64,000 nt of DNA from Paralvinella palmiformis (GCA_025642065.1 JAODUP010000051.1:324001-388000), one strand, 5' to 3'. Shown: positions 28,535 to 36,150, counted from the first letter of the stretch. Made by a program: numbers and translations. Notes: a model not told the origin generated them from the letters alone.

Positions 28535-29525
28535 TAATCTGTATAATCAGGTAATGTTTATTAAATCTCAGTTAGCAATATACGTATTACCTGAACATAT
28601 ATACAGATTAACTGTAATATATATATATATATATATATATATACTGTAAATCGGCAAAATTGACTAGCGTTGTAATTTGGCGAGTGGAAAATAATCGCTT
28701 AATTAAAACGACCCCATCATAACACTAAGGCATAAGACCTTCACAATAATTCACCTAAGACTAGGCTATCTGCAAGCAATAAATATTAGTGGGATATTCA
28801 GTAACGACCCCCCTCCCTCGACTTTGCAATTCAATTAACCAAATATGATCTGTATATGGAAATGTATAGTTTGATTGCGGGATGGATGGTTTTCCTACTT
28901 CAGTCTCCCTTTTTGGCACCATCCGAATAATTACGAATCGAGTACGGTCTGCATCGACAAATACCGAAATGACGTCATCTGGAGTTCGGTTTGTTTACCT
29001 CGTCTCTTGCCCGGTATTGGCTTGACTCATGGCGGATGTTTACTGGAGCGTGAAGTGCAAGATTGAGAACTGAAACCACTAGTATCGCTGTGTATGTATG
29101 TGTGTGTGTGTGTTTGGAGGGGAGCAACTTGACAAATGACGCACTTAGTAGCCTTTTGCTGTCTTAAATCTAATTCCTCACATTAACAACCACTGACCAG
29201 GTGAACTATCCGGTGATTAGAGAGCGACGTCATACTTACTGATATTGTTCAAGTCGACGGTAACCATATCCAAAACTTTAAGAGCAATCGTGACATTCTT
29301 CTCCTTTTCTTTCCTGGTCCTGGCATCCTCCGATATGTCCGCAATCTCAGGAAAGGCACACACCTTCTTTACGATGTCCACAAATAATTTGTCGTTGTTT
29401 TTGAAGCGGAGAAGCGAAATTTTCAGGTCAGTTTGAGCTATTTGCGCCAGACGATCATAGATTACGTTTTCCATGTTGACTAACTTCAATATCCGGTCGA
29501 CGTTTGGTGACGCATGGACGGGCAT
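5876..29525 (-). CDS. Predicted tandem-CH-domain tyrosine kinase, 18 exons
   Basis: Proposed exons in transcript order: 29525-29240, 26220-25984, 24013-23916, 23680-23595, 22855-22818, 22651-22625, 20099-20060, 19218-19184, 18954-18895, 12990-12941, 12801-12732, 12493-12320, 10617-10537, 10382-10201, 9875-9772, 9472-9310, 6367-6228, 5990-5876. All have AG/GT borders and compatible phases; the total is 1986 nt, 661 codons plus TGA. Residues about 1-110 form a divergent CH1. Residues about 115-205 form a filamin-like CH2 (KTKPGLCPEW). A linker without a recognised fold follows. Residues about 380-655 form a tyrosine kinase (LGAGNFGEVF, ALK lysine, HRDLAARN, DFG). No membrane segment is seen, so it should be cytoplasmic. 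CH pairs usually bind actin, which suggests an actin-linked kinase. The kinase half is well supported. The five exons between 22855 and 18895 and the exact N-terminus are less certain; two adjacent genes remain possible. Confidence 0.7.
6228..6367 (-). CDS. Kinase exon: subdomains IX-X
   Basis: The exon opens with WSLGVLLWEIFSHGEMPF, the subdomain IX block of tyrosine kinases, directly after a CAG acceptor. It ends at a consensus GTAAGT donor. It joins in phase 0 to the exon ending at 9310, giving the expected D-V-W-S-L-G. Confidence 0.93.
6368..9309. other. Kinase-gene intron, mostly anonymous
   Basis: Intron between kinase exons. It contains G/C homopolymer runs near 6550 and 6850 and one SINE family A copy at 8574-8723. 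I see no further exon. Confidence 0.6.
8574..8723 (+). repeat. tRNA-like SINE, family A, copy 1
   Basis: The plus strand carries TCTCGAATCTCGGCGTGGGC (a B-box-like core) followed by the same blocks, reverse-complemented, as copies at 22128-22270 and 37107-37250. It ends in a short CATCATCATC run. Confidence 0.6.
9310..9472 (-). CDS. Kinase exon: DFG and APE
   Basis: The exon reads VVLADFGLSRD, then an activation loop with Tyr in DIYTMHD, then PWRTLAPEVL. The tryptophan that normally sits two residues before the A of APE in tyrosine kinases is Thr here, with Trp displaced two residues earlier. The donor is GTTAGT. Confidence 0.92.
9772..9875 (-). CDS. Kinase exon: catalytic loop HRDLAARN
   Basis: The exon encodes helix E and GYIHRDLAARNCL, the tyrosine-kinase catalytic loop with Asp base and Asn metal ligand. 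Borders are ATAACAG and GTAAGT. The LAARN order is typical of tyrosine rather than Ser/Thr kinases. Confidence 0.95.
10008..10062 (-). repeat. SINE family A, truncated copy
   Basis: Only the end block survives (GTTTTACGGCTACTTGTGCA and TGGTAGGCTAAAT), matching the start of the copies at 22128 and 37107. Confidence 0.55.
10201..10382 (-). CDS. Kinase exon: helix C and hinge
   Basis: The exon holds FIEEAWIAKCCDHKNVIRLL, with a Glu available for the helix-C salt bridge, then PCLMFPFYNNGDLKSYL at the hinge and helix D. Acceptor GAAACAG, donor GTCAGT. Confidence 0.92.
10537..10617 (-). CDS. Kinase exon: glycine loop and catalytic lysine
   Basis: The exon continues GNFGEVFKCRF and then ICALKTIK, giving the ATP-binding Lys. 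The acceptor AAAACAG lies just downstream (in transcript sense) of a 60-base (TA)n tract at 10632-10693. Donor GTAAGT. Confidence 0.92.
10632..10693. repeat. (TA)n microsatellite at a splice acceptor
   Basis: About 60 bases of TA repeat end about 14 bases upstream (transcript sense) of the acceptor of the glycine-loop exon. Confidence 0.9.
10966..11866. mobile_element. Candidate DNA transposon/MITE with 18-bp inverted ends
   Basis: CCCGGCCATTAAGCCGAG at 10966-10983 is inverted at 11849-11866 with one mismatch. Related GGTCGGCTTA motifs occur inside near both ends. No coding sequence is inside, and no target duplication is obvious. It lies in a kinase-gene intron. Confidence 0.5.
12210..12284. 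repeat. Short insert flanked by 9-bp direct repeats
   Basis: GGCATGCAC occurs at 12210-12218 and 12276-12284. Between them lie 57 bases with three ACGGACAAAACCCC-like units. A related unit on the other strand is tandemly repeated at 32646-32700. Confidence 0.5.
12320..12493 (-). CDS. Kinase-gene exon: pre-kinase segment and start of glycine loop
   Basis: The exon holds a charged helix (FWEQAKDCGIKYRQELKESV) followed by LDLGLKLGAG, which joins in phase to GNFGEVF in the next exon to complete GxGxFG. Acceptor TGCCCAG, donor GTAAAT. Confidence 0.85.
12732..12990 (-). CDS. Two linker exons upstream of the kinase domain
   Basis: The exon at 12990-12941 (acceptor TTTTTTTCAG, donor GTAAGT) reads SYQETVVFKRESNPAV. 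The exon at 12801-12732 (acceptor GTTCCAG, donor GTAAGT) reads KYDTNYAEKNLGKVRFNK. Phases agree with the neighbours. The segment is hydrophilic, with several Tyr that could be phosphorylated, and shows no membrane span. Confidence 0.75.
12991..14102. other. Intron sequence, microsatellites
   Basis: No coding signal. It contains a compound (CA)n/(GA)n tract at about 13417-13514 and a GATG repeat near 13618 followed by TTGTTTAACGACACATCGG, a fragment that looks like a dispersed repeat. Confidence 0.5.
14103..14318. repeat. 27-bp tandem repeat, 8 copies
   Basis: Eight near-identical 27-base units containing AATGACAGATTTCACTAGGG. The length is a multiple of three, so the minus strand stays open and reads as repeated MIPSEICHL, but no splice or start context supports translation. 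Confidence 0.95.
14547..16624 (+). mobile_element. LINE 1 (jockey/CR1-like), endonuclease and RT, broken
   Basis: Positions 14547-15062 hold the C-terminal half of an APE-type endonuclease (ADYRGINWETW, GRGSDMPHLLDLVMTN, GKGDHSI). Positions 15697-16290 hold a reverse transcriptase (NYRPVSLTSVMAKC, QFGFLSGRSTS, YMDFQNSFDTVPH, SGIPQGSVLGSLL). The catalytic LADDTK at about 16257 lies one frame away because of a one-base shift. A later stop interrupts the thumb region. The frame runs to about 16624, where a second LINE interrupts it, and resumes at 17286. It lies in antisense inside a kinase-gene intron. Confidence 0.9.
16625..17287 (+). mobile_element. LINE 2, 5'-truncated, inserted in LINE 1
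   Basis: The 3' end of a different LINE: HAFVTSRIDYCNSLLYGISD, RLQRIQNNAARIV, LQKLHWLPVRQRI, then AAPNLWNKLPANIRNASSLG and a stop at about 17122. A short 3' UTR with GCGCCTTTGAATGG and an (ATT)n tail at 17247-17287 follow. The host LINE resumes directly after the tail. TACAA is present on both sides (16625-16629 and 17286-17290). Confidence 0.88.
17286..17660 (+). mobile_element. LINE 1, 3' segment after the nested insertion
   Basis: This resumes the interrupted LINE: SSVRSHLDYA, then HIDALENVQRRATRQL, then a broken C-terminal end with RGHKYQLYIERVNKNIRKLK. It completes the element that starts at 14547. Confidence 0.85.
17661..18894. other. Intron sequence, one inverted repeat
   Basis: No coding signal was recognised. 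AATATTGGTAAAT at about 18150-18163 is inverted at about 18208-18220, which could form a hairpin. Confidence 0.5.
18895..18954 (-). CDS. Candidate linker exon
   Basis: This is a 60-base exon reading GRPSTIQEPGMMGRRDSG, likely disordered. An alternative acceptor 11 bases upstream (after TCAACAG, exon from 18965) is also possible. The donor GTAAAC gives a phase that matches the exon at 12990. Confidence 0.5.
19184..20099 (-). CDS. Two candidate short linker exons
   Basis: The exon at 20099-20060 (acceptor TTTTGCAG, donor GTACGT) and the exon at 19218-19184 (acceptor TTTCAG, donor GTAAGT) together read CVQRFVRKENSTGNASVACS and then DCKR. Splice signals are good and phases agree. No domain is recognised; three Cys fall in the stretch. 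Confidence 0.5.
20893..21475. repeat. (TA)n and compound (TA)n/(GT)n microsatellites
   Basis: Pure TA tract at about 20893-20945; compound TA, GT, TA tract at about 21348-21475. Open frames across them are artefacts. Confidence 0.9.
22128..22270 (-). repeat. SINE family A, copy 2
   Basis: Same blocks as at 37107: TTTTACGGCCACTTTTGTGC, GGTAGGCTAAATGGGCC, GCGACCTCCAAAGGTAACG, ending GAGATTCGAACACC, which is a B box on the minus strand. Confidence 0.65.
22625..22855 (-). CDS. Two candidate micro-exons (38 and 27 nt)
   Basis: Exons at 22855-22818 (EPNLHPIQANYK) and 22651-22625 (VSVSNEYSA) fit the reading frame and have AG/GT borders, but the acceptors are weak and exons this short can fit by chance. 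They are proposed because the exons on either side need a connection with this net phase. Confidence 0.3.
22870..23139. repeat. 33-bp tandem repeat, 7 copies plus a degenerate eighth
   Basis: Units begin CTTTTGATACTGAAACATTG, are 33 bases long and differ at a few sites. The eighth is disrupted by a short GTGGGC insertion. Confidence 0.95.
23250..23295 (+). repeat. Repeat family C, partial copy
   Basis: Carries TCCCCAGGCTGTCGCTTGTT and GGCACAGCCT, as in the longer copy at 29707. Confidence 0.55.
23595..23680 (-). CDS. Exon following the CH2 domain
   Basis: This 86-base exon with donor GTATGT reads CYDLSVTILRAEGGFDANIC. The LSVTILRAEG part resembles the first strand of a beta-sandwich such as C2 or an Ig-like fold, but the rest is too short to decide. 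Phase 0 start matches the CH2 exon. Confidence 0.55.
23916..24013 (-). CDS. CH2 domain, second exon
   Basis: The exon reads LCPEWQNLSSALELEITTDL and then MLKAERYLDIKQ. The CPEW...A..A..YL.I pattern matches the second half of a filamin-type CH domain (the GLCPDW region). Acceptor TCTTTTAG, donor GTAGAT; it joins in phase to the previous exon through a split Gly. Confidence 0.85.
24578..25573 (+). pseudogene. Tc1-like transposase pseudogene (DD34E type)
   Basis: The N-terminus has paired helix-turn-helix features (MWRMGSKQKSIAQALGIAQG, then a GRPRK hook). The first catalytic Asp is in VIFSDESRF, the second in YQDDNAKPHRA, and the Glu in ENLWSEVRR. A stop and apparent deletion near 25088 remove the region between the first two blocks, and a one-base loss near 25370 shifts the frame before the Glu block. 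Inactive. It lies antisense in a kinase-gene intron. Terminal repeats were not identified. Confidence 0.9.
25984..26220 (-). CDS. End of CH1 and first half of CH2
   Basis: The exon begins AKHVLDANLKLNRLLKDLFF, matching the end of CH1 domains (the I.DGNLKL...L pattern). A linker follows, then FRQWINKIL and FTSDWINPMTFGALLDKTKP, the helix A and helix C parts of a CH2 domain like that of filamins. The acceptor TATACCAG follows a pure (TA)n tract. Donor GTTGGT. Confidence 0.87.
26224..26271. repeat. (TA)n microsatellite at a splice acceptor
   Basis: A TA tract runs to within 4 bases of the CCAG acceptor of the CH1/CH2 exon, replacing the usual pyrimidine tract. Confidence 0.9.
26505..28412. mobile_element. 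hAT-like non-autonomous element with GTAATCG subterminal repeats
   Basis: The ends read TAGGGTTGGGG and, inverted, CAGGGTTGGGG. About 130 bases at each end are crowded with AATCGTAATCG and CGATTAC motifs in both orientations, as in hAT subterminal regions. There is no transposase. The flanking 8-mers (GCTCTAAC and ACTGAAAC) match at only 5 positions, so the target duplication is decayed or absent. A TTAA-flanked MITE is nested inside. Confidence 0.6.
26860..27493. mobile_element. piggyBac-like MITE with TTAA target duplication
   Basis: AGGGATAGTCCAC at the left is matched by inverted AGGGACAGTCCAC at the right, each end flanked by TTAA (26856-26859 and 27494-27497). It is 634 bases long with no transposase. 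A relative lies at about 36270-36977. Confidence 0.85.
28442..28643. repeat. (CA)n and (AT)n tracts around a hairpin-forming palindrome
   Basis: A (CA)n run and an (AT)n run are followed by an inverted repeat: TAGTTAATCTGTATAATCAG (28531-28550) with its complement at about 28585-28616, separated by about 30 bases, then (AT)n again. It could be a small palindromic MITE inserted in TA-rich sequence. Confidence 0.6.
29240..29525 (-). CDS. First coding exon, partial CH1
   Basis: An in-frame TAA lies directly before the ATG at 29525, so this Met is the simplest start; another Met is at 29474. The exon reads DLKISLLRFKNNDKLFVDIV and later KNVTIALKVLDMVTVDLNN, matching the middle of a CH1 domain. 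The usual N-terminal CH helix with Trp is not clear, so an upstream exon may be missing. Donor GTAAGT. Confidence 0.7.
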
Positions 29526-29706
29526 TTAAGCTGTGTTGGCCCTCAGTGGGCTCTGCACATTGACGTCAGGCGGAACGTTATATATATATATATATATATA
29601 TATAACTGTCTCTCTCATGTGTGTGGATGGGTGCGTCTCTCTCTCTCTCTCTCTCTCTTTGTGTGCGTTTGTGTGTGTGTGGTGTGGTGTGTGTGTATTT
29701 TGTTTT

Positions 29707-29927
29707 GTTGTTCGGGGAGAATCCCCAGGCTGTCGCTTATTCGGCACAGCCTCTATGTTGGAGTGGTTGAAAAACCTCCCCCGCCACCACTCACAGGGGA
29801 GCAGTACGGAAAGATGGAGCCGAAATACGCTGAGGGTGGTCACTGCCAGAGTGTTTTACGTCCTCAGGGAGTTTTTAACGTCCCCCTTTATTTTAAATAA
29901 TTCAGTGGAGACGGCAGCGCCATTTAA
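29707..29927 (+). repeat. Repeat family C, copy 1
   Basis: Includes TTCGGGGAGAATCCCCAGGC, CCTCTATGTTGGAGTGGTTG, GGTCACTGCCAGAGT and GACGGCAGCGCCATTTAACG. The same order and about the same spacing recur at 33262-33478. It has no coding content or visible termini. Confidence 0.75.
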
Positions 29928-29987
29928 CGTGTGTGTGTGTGTGTGTGTGTTAGCATGTATTTATGTATTTCTCTCCCTCCCTCCCTC

Positions 29988-30041
<54 letters not shown>

Positions 30042-30055
30042 CTGTGTGTGTGTGT
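29928..30055. repeat. Compound (GT)n/(TC)n microsatellite
   Basis: GT, CT and GT tracts in series; they inflate open frames on both strands. Confidence 0.9.
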
Positions 30056-30059
30056 GGTT

Positions 30060-32405
30060 CATACACTTCCACATAAATGGTTTCCAGGAGTTTCCACGAC
30101 ATTTGTTTATCAAAATATCTACTTTTCGAGTGGTTTCAGCTTTTTCAGAAAATTCATCCGTTGACTTGACTAATGCAACAATGTCAGTTTCGATGTGTTT
30201 TCTTCGTTTTTTAACGTCATCGAGCCCATTCATCTTATCCTGTCTCTTCTTGCTGATGGATTTATCTTCTTTCAGTCTTCTCCAATCATCCAGGTAAGCC
30301 ATGTACTTTTGTCTAGCAGATGCAGCCGACGTTAAGATTGGTGTAGTAATATTAACATTGGCAATGCCACCAACTCTGTCAACATGGTCACAAATTAACC
30401 TTTGGACGGTAACATAGTCTTCTTGCAGGTTTTCCACTTCAAGTTCTTTATTTACTGAAAATCCGCAATCAACAATTGCTTGACCATGGAATATGACAAG
30501 CACTTACTTGATTACCATCCATAGTTTGTCAAAACGTGAATTTCTCGACATAAACTTGAAGTAAAGTTCATCTATTCGTTGGTCGGCATCGTGTTCTGAA
30601 AACGATACAAAATCCTGTTTATTGCGGGGAACCACAACATCTATAAATTCTTTAAATTGTGCCAATATTTCGTCACACGAAGCAGTCCCTCCTTGAATTC
30701 TACCAGCCTCAACTAGAATAGGAAGCATGTTTTTCATTCTGTGTACACTATCACGTTTTGATGTTCCCAATTCTCTGAGATCAAGACATGTTATAAGTCT
30801 GGTCAAGGGAAATTTCAAAGGCGATTACGTTTTTCGCAGCTGCCAATAAGAAGTATCTGCAATGAGTTCGAAGTTCCATGTTTAATTTCAGCTCACCGAT
30901 AGCCCTTTTCTCTAAAAACATTTGTATCTCTTGCTCGGCTGCAAAACCCAGTTGGGCCTTTTTAGCAAGAAGAATAAATTTCTTTATCGTCAACATCTAA
31001 TTTCTGAATCTTCACAATGGATCCAACATTCCGCAATACGTCAGATTTCACAAAATGCTTCGAAACGTTTGAAACCAGGTTATACAGATCATGAACAACA
31101 AATGGCATTAATGGTCTATCCGTCTGATAGATTGTCGGGAATGGTGTAAACTAATTGCAATCGAGATAAATGATAGCAAATTCACAGAGATCAAGGGATC
31201 ATTTGTACTTCATACAACAGTGCCATGTGGTGTCGTTTTGGGTTTTTGTTAGTTTATTCTCGTTCGCCCTGATCACATACTGCTTAATATGTGGTCAGAT
31301 TTCTACAACACGTTCAGCGACTGAAACATTTTCGAGCCATCTGCGCGCACAAAACTTGGGTGGCAACTTGTCTGATCCTGTGACAGAAATAAAATCCCCC
31401 GGTCTGGCTGGGGTATCCTTAAACCAACGATAGAGGCTCAACAAAAGGTTCTGAATTGGCCACTGAGATTTCACTGCCCCCCAACTTTAAACGCACAACT
31501 GATGACGTATAATCTACAACTACCAACTTCTAGAAGATTTATATTGTACACATCATCCATAATATGCTTGAATTTCAAGTTCACATTGGCCCCATCCATC
31601 GATATTTGCACCAATGTTTTTCTACTCAACCCCTCTATGCCCGATGTATAAAATGTACTATCGTGTCTTCCGAAATGCCATGACTTATGAATGAAGATCA
31701 ATAATAAACAGTTCTCGCCTGAAAAATAGGTTCCTTTGGTAACAAATAAAAATAAGCATGGACATGTTAGTATTACATGAATATTATATTTATTATTAAA
31801 GGTTAAAAAGGTTACTGCGCTAGTTTGTGGAAAGGGCATAGTATATGTGGTTTAAAATAAACGCAAACAAATAGATTGTAGGAATTATAGATATAAAATG
31901 TTTCATGCAGTAATTGTTTTTCAATATTAAGATAAATACTTTGTTATATTTAACAGTCTAGATCCAACTAAGTTTAGTTGTGTTTGTCAGACCTTGTCCT
32001 AATTTTAAAGGCGTTCTCGGATGTCCATCTGTTTTCCTCCCAAGTTTCTCGTTTAGACTTTCATCAAAAAAGTAATACGTATCCACTACTGTCATTAACT
32101 GTATTCCTCATAAGAGCCTTCATGTATGGGGATATTCCAAAATTAGATAAATAGACACACATTTCCCCCCACCCCCCACATGATAACTTTTTTGCGCTCG
32201 TAGATTCCGGAAACATTTCAGAGAACAATGTTCCAACATCAGATAGCGATTGTAAAGAGTAACGAGATTTCATAATATTTCTGATTGTAGTTTGTGTAAC
32301 AAACTGAGACGTAGATGAACCAGTAGTTTTTGACAATCCCGCATCAGGAATGTAGGACCAGATCGGGTGCATCGTTCCACAGCACACCTGCAGCAGAAGC
32401 TTCAC
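30060..32405 (-). pseudogene. Degenerate hAT-type transposase
   Basis: Read on the minus strand: 32405-32064 has SDVGTLFSEMFPESTSAKKL and YLSNFGISPYMKAL. Then FDESLNEKLGRKTDG at about 32064-32000. Then LVQISMDGANVNLKFKHIMD at about 31610. Then DTPARPGDFISVTG and PPKFCARRWLENVSVAER at about 31400-31310. Then 30996-30504 in two frames. Then FHGQAIVDCGFSVNKELEVE in 30503-30060, the hAT C-terminal dimerisation region. A TAA just before it, a shift near 30810 and others make it inactive. Its insertion separates the kinase gene's first coding exon from anything upstream. Confidence 0.85.
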
Positions 32406-32645
32406 AACCTCTGCACAAGTATCACTGATGGTGACAAATCCATGGAAGACACTCTGATGGGACTAGGACACTGCATTCGGTGGAAGTGAATCAAAAGCGA
32501 CATTTGAAATCTGTATATCGTTTTTGACTGGATAATGAGTACGTGTGTGCTGTGTATGTGCGTCTGATGTAAAATGACGCAAACATGCAAATAAGAATAA
32601 AAACTGGCGATGTTAGTTTGTGCTATGACATTGAATATAACCATA

Positions 32646-32702
32646 GGGTGGTTTTTGTCCGGGGTGGTTTTTGTCCGGGGTGGTTTTTGTCCGGGGTGGT
32701 TT
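32646..32702 (+). repeat. 16-bp tandem repeat, about 3.5 copies
   Basis: Units of GGTGGTTTTTGTCCGG. The unit resembles the reverse complement of the repeat inside the insert at 12219-12275. Confidence 0.85.
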
Positions 32703-33261
32703 ATGTTCGTATACCTTTACGACGCGTCATTTTTTTTTCGTAGTACTTGTCACTCGCGGAACAAACACACGAATACCTGGCACATTACAATCCGCTCGGG
32801 GACGCTGCTATCGCGTAGGAAGAAATTTGGATAAAGAGAGAAAGATTACGATATTTCTCAAGTGAAAATCCCGAATACATTCATTCGCTGATGCTACTGT
32901 ATTTACTCTTGCTTTGTTTTCATCCACAATTAAATAAGTAATTCTACGACTGGGCCAAATCAAAGAGTACATTAATTATTTCAAAATAACTGGTTTCGAA
33001 AATTATCTTCAACTCAAACTTACTTGCACTGGCTGTAGTCTAAATGCGTGATGACATTGACAGCGGTAAATAAGTTCATTTCTCCGACAAATTTATCATT
33101 GTATGTGAACAAGTGAAAGCAAAATTACGTTAATTTAATCGACTAACACCCTAACAGTGCTAACTAATTTTGTCAACAAGCAGCATACATCGATCTTGGC
33201 ACCGCTGGAAAACGTAACCCTTGCGTGGCTATAACTATGGTATATATAAGTTCTCTGGTTT

Positions 33262-33478
33262 GCTTGTGTTTCGGGGAGATCAACATAGCCTCTATGTTGG
33301 AGTGGTTGAGAAAACTCCCCCCCCCCCACTACTCACGGGGGAGCAGTACGGAAAGATGGAGCCGAAATACCCCGAGGGTGGTCACTGCCAGAGTCTTTTA
33401 CGTCCTTAGGGGGTCTTTAACGTCCCTCTTTATTTTAATAATTCAGTGGAGACGGCAGCGCCATTTAACGTGGTCAGC
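33262..33478 (+). repeat. Repeat family C, copy 2
   Basis: Homologous to 29707-29927 over about 200 bases, with an internal short deletion near its start and a longer C run. Confidence 0.75.
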
Positions 33479-33580
33479 TACCCACGATACGCTCTTTGGT
33501 ATAACCAGAGAGCATACATATAAATAGTCTTTGGAATAACTAAACACAGTTTGTGTGTGTGTGCCCCTCATCAGTAAGGT

Positions 33581-34950
33581 GAGGATCTCGATCGTAGGGG
33601 GCCCTAGAAACAAAGGGTGCCCTTCGTTTGAAGTACGCCCGCCCTTAGAACGAAGGTTCGTCATGGTTGGTGACATTCATGTGAGCTACATTAAAAAAGA
33701 CTCCTAAATCATATTTGCAACAGGTTCTATGATTTGTCAAGATAGGGGAATTACTGTATGATGTCATAGAGTCAAAACGAGAACAATGTCAAGTGAACGA
33801 TTAAGAATATGGTATTTCCCGGCCACGAAATGTGCGCTCTGTGATGACCGAATGCGTTGCATTATTGATTTGAAGTCTGCGCGCTGTGGTATATATGACC
33901 TCACTATTCTATACACTATATATTTAGGTACATCAAGATATCTTTTGTTAATTATATTTCCGATGTCGACTGCTGAAGTAAAAAGAATTTGTCAGTAGCA
34001 AAACAATATGTTGCCACACTTATCACTTAACTTCCAAACTCGTGTTATGTTAATGTTATGTTATGTCAAGTTGTCCAGGTTTTGTTGTGGCTCAGCTCAC
34101 GCACTCGGCTGATAAATAAATACAGCGATGACGATTTGCATTCCTGCCTGTATTTATTGGTCAATATTACCTGGGTTTTCATTCATTATTAGCAAATGTG
34201 AAGTAAAACAAGTTGGAGGTGGCAGTTATTCAATGAGACAGGTGAGGATAATCTTAGTTACCAAACAGACAATCTTAATTAGGGTTAATAACCAAACAGA
34301 CAACGAACAATAACTTTCTTAATTATGGTTACACTCACATTTGGGTCTGTACTGATTGTGGTTTTGTCATTTCGGCTGTTCTAGAGTATCAGATCAAAAT
34401 ACTATGGATCCTAATATTATACAAAACAAATGTTATATATATATATATATATATTATATATCTATCCCCATGTTGGGGGAGATGAAGGAAACACCACCCC
34501 TGGCATGTGTCCGGGATGACATAACAAGGGCATAGTATGGCTTCTAATGTGTCCTCGCAAATCAGAAACAATTTGCAACGATTTGTGTGATGTCAGAGTC
34601 GATAGCTCTTAGAAATACAAATCTGGAACGATTATCCAAACTCGTCAGCTGAACCCAGGCCTGAAAACCCAACAAAATATTTCACGGATATTGATTGACA
34701 TCGTAGTGATTTATCAAGCCACTTGTCTCAATAACTAAGTGAATTAAATCTTCAAAAGGTGAAAATTATTCATTTTATCAGTTCAAACGCTTGCTATTTT
34801 AAATAATACCTAAAAACCTTAAAACGTCCAGATTTTGTTGGTGTTATGGCAGATATAGTAATCCGTCGTGCTAACCACCTAGCGGCCGATAAGTCGCACT
34901 TCAAACGAAGGGCGTCCTTTATTTCCTGGGCGCCCTACGATTGAGGTCCG
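33581..34950. mobile_element. Candidate DNA element with about 57-bp inverted ends
   Basis: The left arm at 33581-33637 (ATCGTAGGGGGCCCTAGAAA ... CCCTTCGTTTGAAGTACG) is inverted at 34894-34950 with moderate divergence. There is no coding sequence between. Exact ends and target duplication are unresolved. Confidence 0.5.
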
Positions 34951-35387
34951 TCCCTTGCCGCCTTCATGTGATTGTGTTTTAAAAATCCTCATTCGTGTGG
35001 TATTCTATAAACATGCGGTGATTTTAATCACGGCGGCACTCTGACGGCGGTTGTAATTTTATACACTAGATGGCAGCACACCACACGCCATGTTATTTTC
35101 ACCCGAGCATTTTAATGTCCTACGTTGTTGCGGGATTGTTAGATCTAAACTCCCAGTTTGATTAGCCGTTGTTTTCAAAATGTTTAGGGTGGATTTCCTT
35201 TTCCAGGGGTGTATTGAAAATCAAGGACTGTTCCAGGTGTTTCCAGGAGTGCTATCAAAATCAAGTTAATTTCAAGTGTATTCCAGGAATTCCAGGGTGC
35301 GTGCGAAACCTGTGTGTGTGTGTGTGTATGTGTGCGTGCGTGTGTACGTGTTAGGGAATTCTAGGACCGCCGCCCGTACGCAAACAC

Positions 35388-35826
35388 GTGAAATCTCCTC
35401 ACTGGCTCCCTGTTCAATCTTGCATCATTTTCAAACTCTGCACTATTGCCTATCAAATTCTTTCTTCTGGAGAACCTTCATATCTATTTTCCGTGCATTC
35501 TATAGCACCCAAGCCGAGAGAACTCCGTTTATCTGGTTTTCACTTGTTGTCTGTTCCCAGGGACTCGTCCTTTTTCAGTTGCTGTCCCTACTCTTTGGAA
35601 CTCACTCTCTGAACATGTTATGTCATCAAATAATATAGTTTCTTTCCGTCACCATTTGAAAACTCACATTTTCAGACTCCCTTATCTTTCCTAAGTTTCC
35701 ACTGCATCTGATCATTTGTTGATGAACTTTGCATTGTACTTTGACTATGAGTTTGACCAACCCCTGTACTAGGTGCGCCACTGAGCTGAATTCTTTTCGT
35801 GGATATTAGCACACTAGAAGTTTGTA

Positions 35827-35863
<37 letters not shown>
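35388..35863 (+). mobile_element. LINE 3' end with (ATT)n tail
   Basis: Truncated C-terminal LINE sequence: SPHWLPVQSCIIFKLCTIAY, QILSSGEPSYLFS, then shifted frames with LWNSLSEHV and HHLKTHIFRL. A short 3' UTR and (ATT)n at about 35826-35863 follow. It is related in type to LINE 2 at 16625. Confidence 0.8.
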
Positions 35864-35864
<1 letters not shown>

Positions 35865-35866
35865 GA

Positions 35867-36150
35867 TAAAGACGACAATGGGACAGATGCGGTTCCCCGC
35901 ACTTGTACTGGTCGCGGTTCTCAGCTTGTTACACAGCAATGCTGACTGCGAGAGAGCGTTTTCCGTTGTCCGGGAAGTGCATACATAAAGTGTCGTCAGA
36001 ACCTCAACACGGACACGCCAATAACACGTTTACAATGCAATCTCAACAACGACACACACGAGTACAACATACAGCACGTTGGCTCCTACGTACTGTCCGC
36101 ACAACAAGCGCATTCACGATCAATGGGATTGCCTGATTCTTACATTATAG
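35867..36150 (+). pseudogene. hAT transposase C-terminal fragment
   Basis: Starting directly after the LINE tail, the frame reads RFPALVLVAVLSLLHSNADC and then ERAFSVVREV, a hAT dimerisation-region pattern. A stop and frame change follow, with RQNLNTDTP in the next frame. It differs from the hAT copy at 30060, so it is a second lineage. Confidence 0.7.
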
